64,000 nt of DNA from Kalaharituber pfeilii (taxonomy: Eukaryota > Ascomycota > Pezizomycetes > Pezizales > Pezizaceae), in the NCBI GenBank assembly GCA_015179045.1, contig WHUZ01000046.1, forward strand, positions 62,001-126,000, in the 5' to 3' direction. The notes under the pieces were generated by a model, which worked only from the letters and a program-made list of their open reading frames with translations, did no database searches and was not told the DNA's origin. Shown one piece after another: positions 10,193-21,347 of the stretch (position 1 is the stretch's first letter; each line of letters begins with the position of its first letter). Made by a program: the position numbers and the translations under genes.

Positions 10193-11570
10193 GGATCTTT
10201 CAGCGACAACCACTTCGACAGGACGAGCGCTCGGAAGCCACTCCGCAACCACAGCGTCCCCCCCAGCGAAACCTACATAGATCGAAAGCTCTCAGTGCGC
10301 TGAGTCTTTAGATCTAATTTTTATTCCAAAAAACCCAACTCCTCAAGTTTCCCCCTTGGGGGTTAAGTTTTGAGGAAATTTTCAGCTCCTTACTCCGTTG
10401 CCAGCACACCACCATCCCTGACTTCTTGGCATTCCCACCATGGATCCGACCAATAGATTCATGGCATTGGGCAGCCCAGCACCAAAAAACATGCCCGTAG
10501 GTGCCAAAACAACTCTGGCCAAGAGTACCCGTCTCGAGGCCCCACTGTACAAGTCTATCGGAGATCGGCTCGGCGGAGTCAATATGTCCGATATGCTTGA
10601 TGCCGTGGGGGATGTCATCGAACACATACATGCTTGCATAAAAGACCAGAAGACAAGACCAAACTTTGAACCAACAGACAGGTTCCTGTGTGAAATCAGG
10701 AGTGTGCATCACGTCATTGCTGCTCTTGCACTAGCGGTGAAGACGGAATCATGCACAGAAATACACAATATGCACCTGAGGAAACCCTCAAAGGAAGGGG
10801 AATCACAAACTGACCCGGAGAAACCACCAAAGCTGTCATATGCAGCAGTTGTCTCCCAGAACATCCCGCCAAGCACACCCCCGGAAGGGGGCAATTCTGA
10901 CCGACCTCCAGTGGCACCACCCAAAAGCCGAACAAAGTCCACTGCTTTCCAGTCCAAAAAAGTGAAAAGGGGACAGAGTACCAGTCCCCCCAAGCAGAAA
11001 ATGTCCAAGAAACCATCTCCAGCACCATCTCCGAAGCCAATCCCAAAGGAAAGGACACTCCCGCAATCCGGTCGTGCGATCGTAGTACATGGAATTGCGG
11101 TGACAAAGAAACTCGGGAAAGTAAGAGATTGGATGGAGAATGCGAACCCATGGATGGGAAAGATTGTTGCGGCAAGATGGTTGGTGAAGAAAGAGAGGAG
11201 GGAGGGAAAGAAGGCTAGCTCGGTTGTCATCTACCTGGAGGGGGAGGTGGAATCGGATAGCCAAACACCAGCGAAGGTAAGGTTGTCAGGCAAGTGGTAC
11301 GATTCGTGCCTGTATGACTGGGATAGAAATTCAAAGGTGGACAGAAAGGGGAAGGGGAGGGAGGTGGAGGAAATGGACTTGACGGCATAGCGGGTTGTCT
11401 CATGGGTTTTATTTCCTCTATTCCCTTTTGAATGTCGGTGTATATAGTGAGTTGTTGTTTGTTTTTAGGTGCCTGTCTCCGGGCCATAAGGACTTCGGTC
11501 CAGGGACCCTGCCATGGCGAACAGCTGCAAGCGGGGTTATGTGAAAAAAAAAAAAAAAAAAAAAAAAAAA
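10193..11570 (+). mobile_element. ORF1-only (HAL1-like) non-LTR retroposon, type B tail
   Basis: The unit has a perfect 13-bp TSD GAGTGCTTAGGCC (10180-10192 and 11571-11583), a 5' leader of about 250 bp, one ORF, and a 3' UTR with the type B end (GGACTTCGGTCC hairpin, CCATGGCGAACAGCT, polyA 11544-11570). It has no RT or endonuclease, so it must move with proteins made elsewhere (inference). It resembles mammalian HAL1 elements in plan, not in sequence. Confidence 0.85.
10440..11390 (+). CDS. LINE ORF1-like protein of the ORF1-only retroposon
   Basis: Intact 316-aa frame from ATG 10440 to TAG 11388-11390. Residues 1-115 form a folded-looking region (IGDRLGGVNMSDMLDAVGDVIEHI). About 125-200 is low-complexity, Pro/Lys/Ser-rich and basic. 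About 204-300 reads AIVVHGIAVTKKLGKVRDWM, then VAARWLVKKERREGKKASSV and a SGKWYDSCLYDWDR end. That C-terminal block matches the nucleic-acid-binding region I associate with fungal LINE ORF1 proteins, which coat the RNA. No zinc knuckle is present. A pristine frame in an RT-less element suggests recent insertion. A shortened ORF1 with the rest lost is the alternative reading. Confidence 0.7.
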   Translation: MDPTNRFMALGSPAPKNMPVGAKTTLAKSTRLEAPLYKSIGDRLGGVNMSDMLDAVGDVIEHIHACIKDQKTRPNFEPTDRFLCEIRSVHHVIAALALAVKTESCTEIHNMHLRKPSKEGESQTDPEKPPKLSYAAVVSQNIPPSTPPEGGNSDRPPVAPPKSRTKSTAFQSKKVKRGQSTSPPKQKMSKKPSPAPSPKPIPKERTLPQSGRAIVVHGIAVTKKLGKVRDWMENANPWMGKIVAARWLVKKERREGKKASSVVIYLEGEVESDSQTPAKVRLSGKWYDSCLYDWDRNSKVDRKGKGREVEEMDLTA

Positions 11571-11700
11571 GAGTGCTTAGGCCATCGCGGATGTTTGGAG
11601 TGCTTAGGCCATCGCGGATGTTCGGATGTTTTACACACTCGGACTGTTTCGCTCGGACTGTTTCGCTCGGACTGTTTCGCTCGGACTGTTTCGCGTGTGT
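11571..11700. repeat. Short tandem repeats inside the LTR
   Basis: Two to three copies of a unit containing GAGTGCTTAGGCCATCGCGG are followed by four copies of TCGGACTGTTTCGC (about 11638-11693). The first unit is where the ORF1-only retroposon inserted; another copy is left of it at 10157-10192. Confidence 0.8.
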
Positions 11701-11725
11701 TCGGCTCATGGTTTCTAACAAAGCA

Positions 11726-12753
11726 TAACCGGGGCGCCCTGGGGGACGAGACGGGACGTCGTCGAGGGGCTGTCTAACCTGGAGTCAGTGGGTACGTTCG
11801 TGAGGTGGGAAGCGACAAGAGTAGAGGCTAGGGCGTTGAGGTTCGAGGAGGAGACGCTAAGGGGGGCGGATGAGGAGAAGGAGTACCTTAGGGGCTCCTT
11901 GACGCACGGGTCGGAGCTGCCGTTGTCCGAAATCCGGTCCATGCAGTCAGCGGCGGAGAAAGAGGAATGGGAGAGACACATCAGACAGAGTACAGACGAA
12001 GGGTGGATCGCGGTATACACGGACGGGAGTCTGAGGGATGGCAAGGCGGGAGCAGGGGCATGGTGGGGGGAGAGGTCAAAGTCATGGTATTTGGGCGAGG
12101 AGGCCACAGTGAACGACGCGGAGCTGGTGGCGATAAGTGAGGCGCTGGGAAGGGTGGAGGGAGAGTTGCTAATCCTGACAGACTCGAAGCATGCAATCCG
12201 GAGGATGAAGGCGGTGGCAAGAGGAGATATGACGCAGGACGGTGCGACGCATAAGCTGAGGAGAGCGTGGGAGGAGAGGGCGGAAAGGGGGGACCTGGAC
12301 GTGGCGGTAATGTGGGTGAAGGCCCACGCCGGGATAGAGGGGAACGAGAGGGCAGACAGGGCGGCGGGGTGGGGCACGGCGCTGCAGTACAAGGCGGAGG
12401 TGGTAACGGAGGCTGGTCAGAGACAGAGGGCCAGGAGGGATAGAGGGGAGGAGAGGAACAGACTAGACATGTCATATAGACCGCTGGAAAGGGTGGGGAG
12501 GAAGATAGGGAAGCTGGCGGGTCTCCTGGGTGGGAAGGGACTGAGAGCGTGGAGATGGCAGATCGGGGAAGGGGATGGACCAGAGTGCAGGTGGTGCGGA
12601 GAAAGGGAGGAGACGACGGTCCACCTGTTCAGAGAGTGCAGGGTGTGGAAGAGGAGGTGGCCAGGGGGGGAGGAGCAGGTGAGGCGACCATCGAAGAGGG
12701 GGGAGGGGGAGAGGGACCAGATAGAGGTGCTATTGACAATGTTGGGGGAGTAA
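11726..12753 (+). pseudogene. LINE type A ORF2, RNase H and zinc-knuckle part
   Basis: Continues the frame of 8883-9970 after the LTR: ITGAPWGTRRDVVEGLSNLES, then an RNase H domain with VYTDGS (first Asp), NDAELVAISEAL (Glu), LILTDSKHAI (Asp) and GNERADRAA (last Asp). All four catalytic positions are present. It ends with YRPLERV, GGKGLRAWRWQIGEG and a CxxC..H..C knuckle (CRWCGEREETTVHLFREC), stop at 12751-12753. The sequence is strongly purine-rich on this strand. The 3' UTR has a run of about 16 G. Confidence 0.9.
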
Positions 12754-12894
12754 GGGGAGGGGGGGGGGGGGGGGAGTTAGCCAGTTAACTATCTCAGTTC
12801 ATAGCCATAACATCGCCATAGCCCATAGGGCGGCATGCGATTAATGATATAAAAAAAAAAAAAAAAAAAAAAAAGCCTCTTGTACCACGCTATA

Positions 12895-13305
12895 CACTCT
12901 CGCGGGAATCTTGGGAAACAAGGGACTACGACAGTGGAGACACAAGATAGGGAAAGAGACTTCTCCCGAGTGCAGGTGGTGCGGAAGAGACTATGAAAAT
13001 TTTGCGCACATCATGGGGGGGGTGCGAGGTGTGGAGGAAGAGACTACCGAGAGGAGAGGAGGGACTAAGGGGGCCGATAAGGGATGAGGGGGTTAGGGGG
13101 GGAGAAATGACGCTGGCGGAGGTGATGGACTGGGCGGCAGAGTAGACGGAGTGGTGCAGGACACGCTCGATGTTGCGACGTTGTTTTTTACTTTTTCTGT
13201 GATGTTATACTCTGTTTATTCGTTGTTATGTATTTAAATCCTCGCCATAGCCTACAAGGCGGCATGCGAGTAATGACATAAAAAAAAAAAAAAAAAAAAA
13301 AAAAT
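12895..13305 (+). pseudogene. Type A LINE 3' fragment (zinc knuckle and tail)
   Basis: Perfect 12-bp TSD TACCACGCTATA (12883-12894 and 13306-13317). It encodes TLAGILGNKGLRQWRHKIGKE and the start of the knuckle (CRWCGRDYENFAH). A run of G near 13014 shifts the frame before the AEVMDWAAE end and its stop at 13143-13145. The tail hairpin has the compensated stem GCCT-ACA-AGGC. It inserted next to the end of the previous LINE. Confidence 0.9.
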
Positions 13306-13384
13306 TACCACGCTATAGTGCAAAAACGAATAGAATACCCGATTTTGCAATGAATTGTACCCATTTCGGTGCGAATGTTGGGTC

Positions 13385-13650
13385 ACAATTCGTGATGCCT
13401 ACTGGTGTAAGTCGTGGTCTCTCAACATTACTGGCTTTGCTGATGAAGTTGCGCTCTATAAATGCCTTAGCGATCTCCTCTTCAGTACCTGGGATGCCCA
13501 TGAGGTCCTTCTGTCTAAAAGGGTCCCTGGCTAGCCTAAATATATCCCACGGGGAGGTTATCCTCTCCTCCTCCAGGTAGTCTTCCCAATAGGTCTTCTT
13601 CTTCTCCCTTATTAAGTCTCTTAGAATTCGTCTAGAGTGCTTCACCTAGA
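13385..13650 (-). pseudogene. LINE type A ORF2 linker fragment
   Basis: The minus strand reads SRRILRDLIREKKKTYWEDY, then EEERITSPWDIFRLARDPFR. This is the segment between endonuclease and RT, also found at 44020-44160. It has no catalytic residues. Ends are not defined, and the fragment is flanked by unique sequence. Confidence 0.8.
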
Positions 13651-14039
13651 AACAGATCATCACCGGGAAACCGATCAAGTCCATTACCTTACATACAGAG
13701 CTGCTGTGAATGCAAATGACACTCAAGTGGCCTCAAATTAAAGCCAGAGCATGCGAGAACATAGTAAATTATTTTCTGCACTTTCTTTTCCCAGCTTGTC
13801 GCATCTGAGGGGTGACATATACTGGAATATATGTAACCCTATTCTAGCGTATACTTTTGAGTCACCATATGTGAATGAGATTACCTGAGGCTTTTGCATC
13901 TCAATATATCCTCTACTGCTTATGCTAAGTAAGTATACCAAGTTTTGTGATCATTGGACTTATCAGTACAGAGTTACTACCATGTCAAAAAATACATTTT
14001 CGCTTACTTAGATTGATAGCAGTGTTGCGCACGCATCAA
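13651..14039. other. Gene-free stretch
   Basis: AT-richer sequence between two LINE pieces; nothing recognised. Confidence 0.4.
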
Positions 14040-14474
14040 CTTTTCCAGGACGAGTGCTTGGTCGTATCTCCACGACCAGACGCTCCCCCGAGACCGAATT
14101 TACATCAAAGCGAAGCCCAGGACCACCTGGCAAAGAATATCGACTTTGTTCTGAGAATTTCGAACTTTTACAACCTTTCCCCCACGAAAAACGTTTTTAC
14201 GACTTCGTGAGAGGAATCCTCATAAAAAACTATCACGACCCGGGGGCCTCGCACCATTGGTGCCAACGCACCCGGACTCTAAGACAACACCTCCCAGAGG
14301 TGTGGGTACACGGCAGTAGATCATTATCGCTTTCGGAAGCCGGCAGGAGAGATCGGAGCGATTTACACAGCCGCACGGGAGAAAGTCTCGTGAGGATCGG
14401 ACCAATAATAAGCGACAAGGCCTCAGCCACGGACTGAGGCGCAACAAGGTATCAGCGAAGGACGGATAGAGGAA

Positions 14475-17455
14475 GTGTCGGACGGGGAAAATATGTTGGC
14501 AGGGTTCGGGAGAAAGAAGGGGGGATTGAAGGGGCACAAGGGTAAGGGATTAGGGATTTTCGGTCCGTGCTTACCAGGACAGTGGGGAAAGAGAAGCACG
14601 GTGATTCATGGGGAAAGACAGTACACCTTGGAGGAGGTGACGAGCTGGGAGAAGGAGGACTTCTTCAAAAGGAAGGGGAAGCGGGAGAACCAGGGGAGGG
14701 AAAAACGGTGGGGGAGTTATTGGTGGAAGCATCACGGAGATCAAGCGCATGGGAAGGGAAGAAGCCAGAAGAGGGGGAAGTTCTATCGATGATGAACCTG
14801 GCAGTAGAGGTGGAAAAGAAGATGGCAGAGAAGGGGGAGGTGGTGATTACCTTCGGGAGCCAGGAACTGAGAGATCCGGTGAAGAGGAGATTTATCAGGC
14901 ACTTACTCACAGAGTGTCTGTTGGGAACAGAGGTGGACGAAGAAGAGCTGGACAGGGACCTGAAGAAAAGGGAGGTGGAGATGATACAGGTGTGGGAGGA
15001 AGACGGGGAGGAGTGCAGGGGAACAATCACGGTGAAGAACCTGAATACGGGAGTGGAGGCCAAGAGGGTACTCAGCACACCGAGAAAGGAAAGAAGGGGA
15101 GGAAGAGTCGCGAGGGAGGAAGGGTCACCGTCAAGGAAGGGGGGCACGGGTAGGTGGGGCCCGACGCTTCCGGAGATAACGGAAGGAACACGAGGGGGGA
15201 GCCCATTCGGGGAGGAAGAAACGGAACCGAAGAGGAACTTGTTCGGGACACCGGCACCAGAGAGAAGGGGGTTCCTGAGTTTGGGGACGATTGAGGACTC
15301 ACAGCCGGAGGGAGAAACCCCGGGGCCGAGAGTGGAGGTGGCAGCGACACAGAGGGTGGCACCGGCAGTGCCAGTGATACCGGTCGTGGACCTGACAGAG
15401 GTCACGCAGACCCAGGAAGAGGGAATAGGAGAGACACAGACAGGGGAAATGGAGATGGGGAACGAAGGGGAGAAGATGGAAGAAGAGGAGGAGGAGGAGG
15501 AGGACGAAGAGATGAGGGAAGAAGAAGAGGCGAGCGTGGAAGAAGAGCTGGTGGACGCGGCGATTATTTTCCTGAGGAAAGCCCAGATGTGGGAGGTCGC
15601 GGAAAAAGAAAAGGGGAAGAAAATGAGGGGAAAGTCATGAAGAAGGTCCGGAAGGCAGAAGGGGGAGTAGCGAAATTGATGGACGGATGCCTCGGATACA
15701 CGTGGCAGGAGTTCATAAAGGAGGCGGGTGAACAGGACAGAAAGGGTCAGGGATTGTGGGTAGCGGAGGAACAATTGACAGAGAACAAGGCGAAGGGGAT
15801 GAGGATGTGGGCAGAGGACGTGCAAAAGAACGTCAACTCCGGCGAGGAAAAGGGGATGGCGGAGAGAGTGAAGAGGTTGGAGGATATGGTCGTCAGCATA
15901 CATGCGCACATGGGACTGGCAACAACTGAAGAGAAGGACAGGGCTGAAAAGAAGAGAAGGCAGGTGGAAAGGGAAAACAGAGAGAAGGAGATGGAGAGAG
16001 AAAGGCAGGCGGAGGCGAGAAGAATAGCGAAGAAGGCAGAAGAGCAAAGGAAGGCGGAAGAGGAGGAAGAGCGCAAACAAAAGGCAGCGATCGAGGCTCA
16101 CATCAACCTAGACGCACAACAGAAGCTGAGGAAGAGGGTGCTTCTGATGGCCAAAGAACGCGCGAGCAAGCTGGAGAGGGAAGTGTTGGAATCCAGCAAG
16201 GCGGAGGATGAAAAAAAGGCAAGGGAGGCAAAGGAAGAAGCCGAGAGGATCGAGCGGGAGAATTGGGGATTCCTCACGGCGGAAGTGAAACAAGAAGGGG
16301 AGGGATGGCAAATCGTGGGGGGGAAAGGATGAGGAAAATGCAGATACCCTCTCATAAAGAGAGAGTGGTGGCAAATGGGGACGGGTGGGAGAAAGAGAAA
16401 GAAAAGGGGATGAAGGTGTTCGAGCAGCGAGACGGGACTGGGAGGCGACGGAGAAAAAACCCATGTTCCGAGTCAGAAAACTGGACATCCATGGGGAGGT
16501 AAGCGTCATGGAGAGAGTGTGGGAGGATTGAGGAGATACCTGCGGGGATGAGGGATGAGGAGGTGTTGAAGAAGTGTGACAACGTCATAAGGGCAATGTA
16601 TGGGGACACGATGAGGGTATGGATGGAGAACAAGAAGGCGGTGAGACTGGTAATAAAGGGGGTACCGGTACAGAAGGGGGCGGTGACGGACAGGGAGGTT
16701 GCGGAGATAGTAAAGGAAAGAAAACCCGGCGCTGAGAGCAGGGAACCGGGGACCGCAGAGGTTTGCCTGGGCACCGAACCCATAGACGGCGAGATCAAGT
16801 TCGGTGACGTTTGAGGTAGCGGATGCGGAGGAAGCGGAGAGACTGTGCAGAGAGAGGGTGATGATTTTGGGAAAACCGAGATGGGTGCAGCTCTGGAACC
16901 CAAAGGGAGGCAACAACAAGGGAGGAGACCGGAGATCAGGCAGAATTGGAGAAGAGAGGAGGTAATGCCGGAAGGGATTGTGAAGACAGCACCACCAGTG
17001 AATGCCCCAAAAGAACCAAAAGGGAAGGGAGCGCATACACAGGGAGGAGGCCAAGGGGGGAGGGTACGAACACAAGGAACACGAGGGCAGCAGGGGATGG
17101 GGGGATTGTGTGCCTGGTGTGCAAGAGGAAGGGCCATGTCGCCAAAGAATGCAATGATGAGAAGGCGAGGGAGGCATTCAGAGCGTTGACGGAGAAAAGG
17201 AAGGGAGCGGGGGGGGGAGCAAGCGGGGGCATAAAAAGGAAGAAGACAGGAGACAGAGAGGAAGGGGGGGTGGTATTCAACGCCGGAAGCCAGAAGGAAG
17301 CAGAGGAGATAAGTGAAATCTTGCGGAAGGCGAAGACGAAGGCAAAGGGGAAGGAGAGAGAAGAGAGCTGGGATGAGGGGGCTGAATGGATGCAGGGGGT
17401 AAAGAAGGACGTGGAGGGCATTGAAGAATTCCACCTGGGCACCGAGCCCAGATGA
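14475..17455 (+). pseudogene. LINE type B ORF1 (gag-like), frameshifted
   Basis: Coding passes through all frames: 14475 to about 14700, then about 14640-15640, then about 15600-16332, then broken pieces to 17455. In order: an N-terminal region (YTLEEVTSWEKEDFF); a segment with LAVEVEKKMAEKGEVVITFG; an acidic run of Glu (15475-15545); a coiled coil of heptad-rich Glu/Lys/Arg (15880-16260, e.g. RVKRLEDMVVSIHAHMG); a probable RRM-like part (VRLVIKGVP, then EVADAEEAERLCRERVMIL in another frame); and one CCHC zinc knuckle (CLVCKRKGHVAKEC, about 17109-17150). The stop overlaps the ORF2 start (ATGA at 17452-17455), the arrangement used for coupled re-initiation. Confidence 0.75.
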
Positions 17456-20400
17456 GAGGACCGAAGCCCCGAAGTCCACATGGTAGAGTGGAAAGTCGGA
17501 TGTCAAACGTGCAGGGCGGGGTGGCCAACACGCACGTGGCGTTGGAGTGGGCGTGTAGAGAGGGGTTCATTTATTTTTGTACTAGAAGCATGGGTAGAGA
17601 AGAAGGGGGGAGCTGGGTAAACGACAACACCATCTTTCGACATAAAGTCGGAGGTGAGAGGGAGGGAGTGAGGGTGTGTTACACGTGAGCAAGGGGAGGA
17701 TAGATAAGGTGAGGGTGAGGGAAGAAGAAAAGAATTGGGTCTGGGCAGAGGTAGAGGGACGAGAGTAGGAGGAGTATACGTCCATCCCAATTGGAAGAAA
17801 GAGGATATGGAGACGTGCTAGGAAAGATAGAGAAGGAGTGGGACGGGAAGAGAGGGGTGATCCTGGGAGACTGGAACGCGCATCATCAAAGCGTGGGGAG
17901 GGGCGGGAGTGCAGAACAAATGGGAGGGGGACGGTGGTGAAGGAGTTCTTTGAAGGGGATGGATGGGGGCTGGTCAACACGGAGGGGGAAGGCGACATGG
18001 AGGAGGCAGAGGGGGGGGAGATACAGGAGTCGGTCATCGATCTGTGTTGGCAAAAGGGGATGGGAGAGAGATGAAGGGGGAGATGCAACATGCTTTTTTG
18101 AGCTCAGATCCACGCGGCCATAGGCATGGCGTGGGAGAGCACGGAGAGGGGAGGAGGAGAGAAAAGAAGGAGAGTGAATTTTGAAGAAGTGGAGGAGCTC
18201 GTGGAGGACATGAAGGAGTGGGACGGAGGAAAGAAAGGGGAGTGCTGGGGGACTGACTGGGGGAAACCCCGTATGAGAAGCTCTTTGAACCTGAGGAGAG
18301 GCACAGCAGAGAGGTGAGAATATGCAGGAAGGAGCAAGAAGTGGTGGTCCAGAAGAATGACGGGCCTACGAAAGAAGGTGGCGGCAGAAGGGAGAGGGGG
18401 GTGGGTCAAGGGGCGAAGGGGGATGGACCCAGAGAGATACGAGAGGTGGAAACAGGCGAAGAGGACCCTGAAGGCGAACATCAAGAAAGAGAAGGAGGAG
18501 TGCTGGAGGGCCTTCGCGGAGGAGATGGGGAGAAAGATCCGTGGGTGGTTAGCCAGGGTAGCTAAAGACCCGTGGAGGTGAAAGCGACGATGGGGAAGTT
18601 GATAGGAGAGGAGGGGGAAGAGCTGAGGACGGGACCAAGACAAGTGCGAAGCACTTGTCCTGAGGAATTTCAGTGGGAAAGAGAGACAGGACAGGAACGA
18701 AGGGGAGGAGGAGTGGGGGAGGGACCGGGATATGGGGTGGAGAAGATCGTGGGAATGCTGGAGGACGCCCTCAGGGGGACGAGCAATGTGTCGGCGACCG
18801 GGACCCGATGGAGTATCATACAAGTTCTTGAAGCTGGTAATGAAGACGCCGTTAGGAAGGGAGCTAATGACACAGATGGCGGAGGAGATGGCGGGGGGAG
18901 GACACCAAGGAGAGTGGCAGTTGAGCAAAGTGGTCGATGATTCCGAAACCGGGGAAGGACAAATCCCAGGTGAGGAGTTGGAGGACCAATAAATTTGATT
19001 AACTGCGTGGCGAAGTTGGGAGAAAAAGTGGTGGCAAACGAGCTGCAGAGGGCAGGACCGACTTTTCCATCGACACCAGTTCGGAGGCAGGAAAGGGAGG
19101 AACGCCGCAGAAGGCAATGATGAGGGCCGTCACCAAAACGCAGAGGTGTCTGGCAAGAAAAGGGGGGTCAGTATGGAGTCTCGATGATGTGAGAGGGGGT
19201 TTCAATAACGTGAAAGGGGAGGAGGTTTTGGGCAGGATAAAAAGAGACGAGAGAGCGGGTAGGTGGGAGGGTGGCTGAAAGGGTTCATTAGGAAGAGAAG
19301 GTTTACGGTGGAGTGGGATGGGGTAGTCAGAGGGAAGGAAGAGCAAACGTGGGGGTACCGCAGGGATCGCCGCTGTCACCAGTCATTTTCTTGATATGGT
19401 TGGCACCGATGCTGGAGGATTTGGAGGAGACACTGAGGAGGGAGTGCCCGGAGGTGAGAGTGCGAGTTCCGTCGTACGTGAACGACATCAAATGTGACGG
19501 CGTGGGACTGGGAGGGGGAGGTGGACCAAGAGAGATTGAGGCGAAGCTGGGAAGGATAACGAAGGAGATAGCAGAGAAAATGGGGGTGCCGTTAGAGAAA
19601 ACAAAGCACGAAGACATTGTCTTCGGCAAGGGGAAGAGAAAGAAGGAAGGAAGGTGGAGAGAGTGAAAGTGGCTGGAGTAATCTTTGATTCGACTCTAGA
19701 CTTCGACTTCCATTGGAAGGCGAGGATAGAGAAGGCGAGAAAGCTCACGGGAGCCATGATGGGGGTGGGCGCGGGGCAGTGGGGAATGAGCCACGGAGCT
19801 GGCGACAGTTGTACACGGGGATGATCAGAGCGGTGATGATGTGGGGGTTCGGAGATAGGATGGAGGGGCAGAAAGAGTGGAGGAGGGAAATGGAAAAGAT
19901 TCAGTACCAGGTATTGAAAAAAAGCCACGGGAGCAGTCCACGGAGCAGCGATGCAGAAAGTCAACTGGATCGCCGGAGTGGAGAGTGCGGAGACAGCATT
20001 AGACGCTGCACAGGCGCGGTTTGTAGCGAGGAGTATGGGGGACCCGGAGGGCTGTGGAGACATCTGGACCGCGGACTTCAGGGGGAGGGGGACGTGGAGG
20101 AGCGGGGTCGGGACTGGAAGGATTGGAGCGCGGGTGGGTGACGCAGAAGAAGGATGGTTTCGAGTCGGTAGCGGGGAGGGTACAGAGCACAGTGAGCTTC
20201 GTAATGCCGGAGGGGGTAGACGAAGTGTCATGGGGAGGGAGATGTGCGAAAGTGGAGATAGAAGAGGCCAATAGCGAAGGTCGCAAAGGGGGGGGGCGGA
20301 GGAGTGGGAGTCAGCGATCTTCTGGGCAACACAGGGGGCAGGGGCCGTCTATACGGACGGCAGCATGAATGAGAAGGGGAGAGTAGGAGGGGGTTTTTGG

Positions 20401-21109
20401 AAGTGGGACGGCGGGGAGGAGAAGAGATGGGGACGGGGGCGACGGTGTGGGACGGGGAGGTGAAGGGGATGAGAAGGGGGTTGGAAAGAGCAGTACCGGC
20501 ACCGGCGAACGTAGTCGTCCTAACTGACTCACAGGCAGCAATCGCGGCAGTGAAGAAGGCGGGGAGACTAGGGAAAGCACGAACCGGAGACCTAAGGAGG
20601 GTGGTAGATGAAATCGCAGAAAGAAGGAGAAGGGGGGGGGACGTCAAGCTGATGTGGGTCAAGGCACACATTGGTGTCGCCGGCAACGAGGCGGCGGACG
20701 TCGAAGCAAAGAAGGCGGCGGACAGGATAGGGAGGTCGGTGGTGACAGAAGGAGGGCTGCGGCAGAAATGGAAGCGACTGCGCGTGGCGGAAAGAAAAGA
20801 AAGGGGGTACGGGGGGGGCGCAGTGATGGAGTGGAGAAGGGGGCTGCAACGGCGTTCACGAGGTTGAGAACTGGAAAGGGGATGGGGAAGGAGTGGGAAA
20901 TAAGGATCGGGAAAGCGATGGAGGGGAGTGTATGTGGATGCGGGAAAAGGCAAACGGCGGACCACCTGGCGTTCGGGTGTGAGGAGGTGGAGTACCTGGA
21001 AGGATGGGGAAGGTGGGAGGATATTGACGACAAGAAATGGATGGTGGAACAGGAGAATTGGGAGATGGTGAATGCGCTGGGAGAGTTTTTTGGTTCGCTG
21101 AAGGTGTAG
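17452..21109 (+). pseudogene. LINE type B ORF2 (endonuclease, RT, RNase H), frameshifted
   Basis: Starts at ATG 17452 with an AP-endonuclease N-terminus (MSNVQGGVANTHVALEWACR; FVLEAWVE after a frameshift) and has its GDWNAHH motif near 17866-17890. RT motifs follow in shifting frames: RPGPDGVSYKFLK (about 18790), RSWRPINLINCVAKLGEKV (about 18975), GVPQGSPLSPVIF (about 19352) and YVND at 19475-19486. The catalytic pair should be YVDD; AAC replaces an Asp codon, one G-to-A change. RNase H follows (VYTDGS about 20350, VVLTDSQAA, VKAHIGVAGNEAAD), then a CxC..H..C knuckle (CGCGKRQTADHLAFGC) and the end GEFFGSLKV at 21107-21109. At least five frameshifts are seen. The mutated YxDD alone would abolish RT. 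Confidence 0.85.
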
Positions 21110-21347
21110 GGGGAGGGGGCGAATTTCCGTTTGTTAGTAGGTGGCGGGGGAAGAAAGACGTAGCTATTTTTAAGTGCCTCGGGGAAGTGGGGCGGGGAGG
21201 GGTTGATGTTTTCGTTTGTAGAGATGGCGGTGGAAGATTTAGGTAGATAAGCCTGCCTCCGGGCTTTGAGGGTCTAGACCCAGGGGCCCTGCCATGGCGA
21301 ACAGCTACAAGCGGGGTCACGGGAAAAAAAAAAAAAAAAAAAAAAAA

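Larger units (their letters stand above)
9971..11720 (-). mobile_element. Solo LTR (minus), interrupted by an ORF1-only retroposon
   Basis: On the minus strand the LTR starts TGTTAGAAACCATGAGCC and ends CCTTTTCACA, flanked by a 5-bp TSD (AAGCA at 9966-9970 and 11721-11725). Without the nested insert the LTR is about 359 bp. It has a TATATATA box (about 10055-10062 on the plus strand). It also has internal repeats: about 28-bp units containing GGAGTGCTTAGGCCATCGC, and a 14-bp unit TCGGACTGTTTCGC four times at 11638-11693. It splits the LINE ORF2. Confidence 0.8.
8883..12874 (+). mobile_element. 5'-truncated type A LINE, host of a three-level nest
   Basis: The insertion is bounded by near-perfect 12-bp TSDs, GCCTCTTTTACC (8871-8882) and GCCTCTTGTACC (12875-12886), with a type A tail and polyA (about 12851-12874). 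It carries RT and RNase H but no endonuclease or ORF1. It is itself split by a solo LTR (9971-11720), which contains another retroposon (10193-11570). Confidence 0.85.
14040..21347 (+). mobile_element. Near full-length LINE with type B tail
   Basis: About 7.3 kb with an apparent 5' UTR (about 14040-14474), ORF1 (14475-17455), ORF2 (17452-21109), a 3' UTR and the type B end (hairpin GGGTCTAGACCC near 21268, CCATGGCGAACAGCT, polyA 21324-21347). The 5' limit is approximate and no TSD was found. Many frameshifts make it inactive. The coding strand is extremely purine-rich, so long open frames on the opposite strand are shadows. Confidence 0.8.

Noticed and set aside
14665..17506. Long open frames on the minus strand opposite the type B LINE
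   Set aside because: They lie exactly antisense to purine-rich LINE ORF1 and are Ser/Pro/Leu-rich low-complexity; the plus strand has clear coiled-coil and zinc-knuckle motifs.
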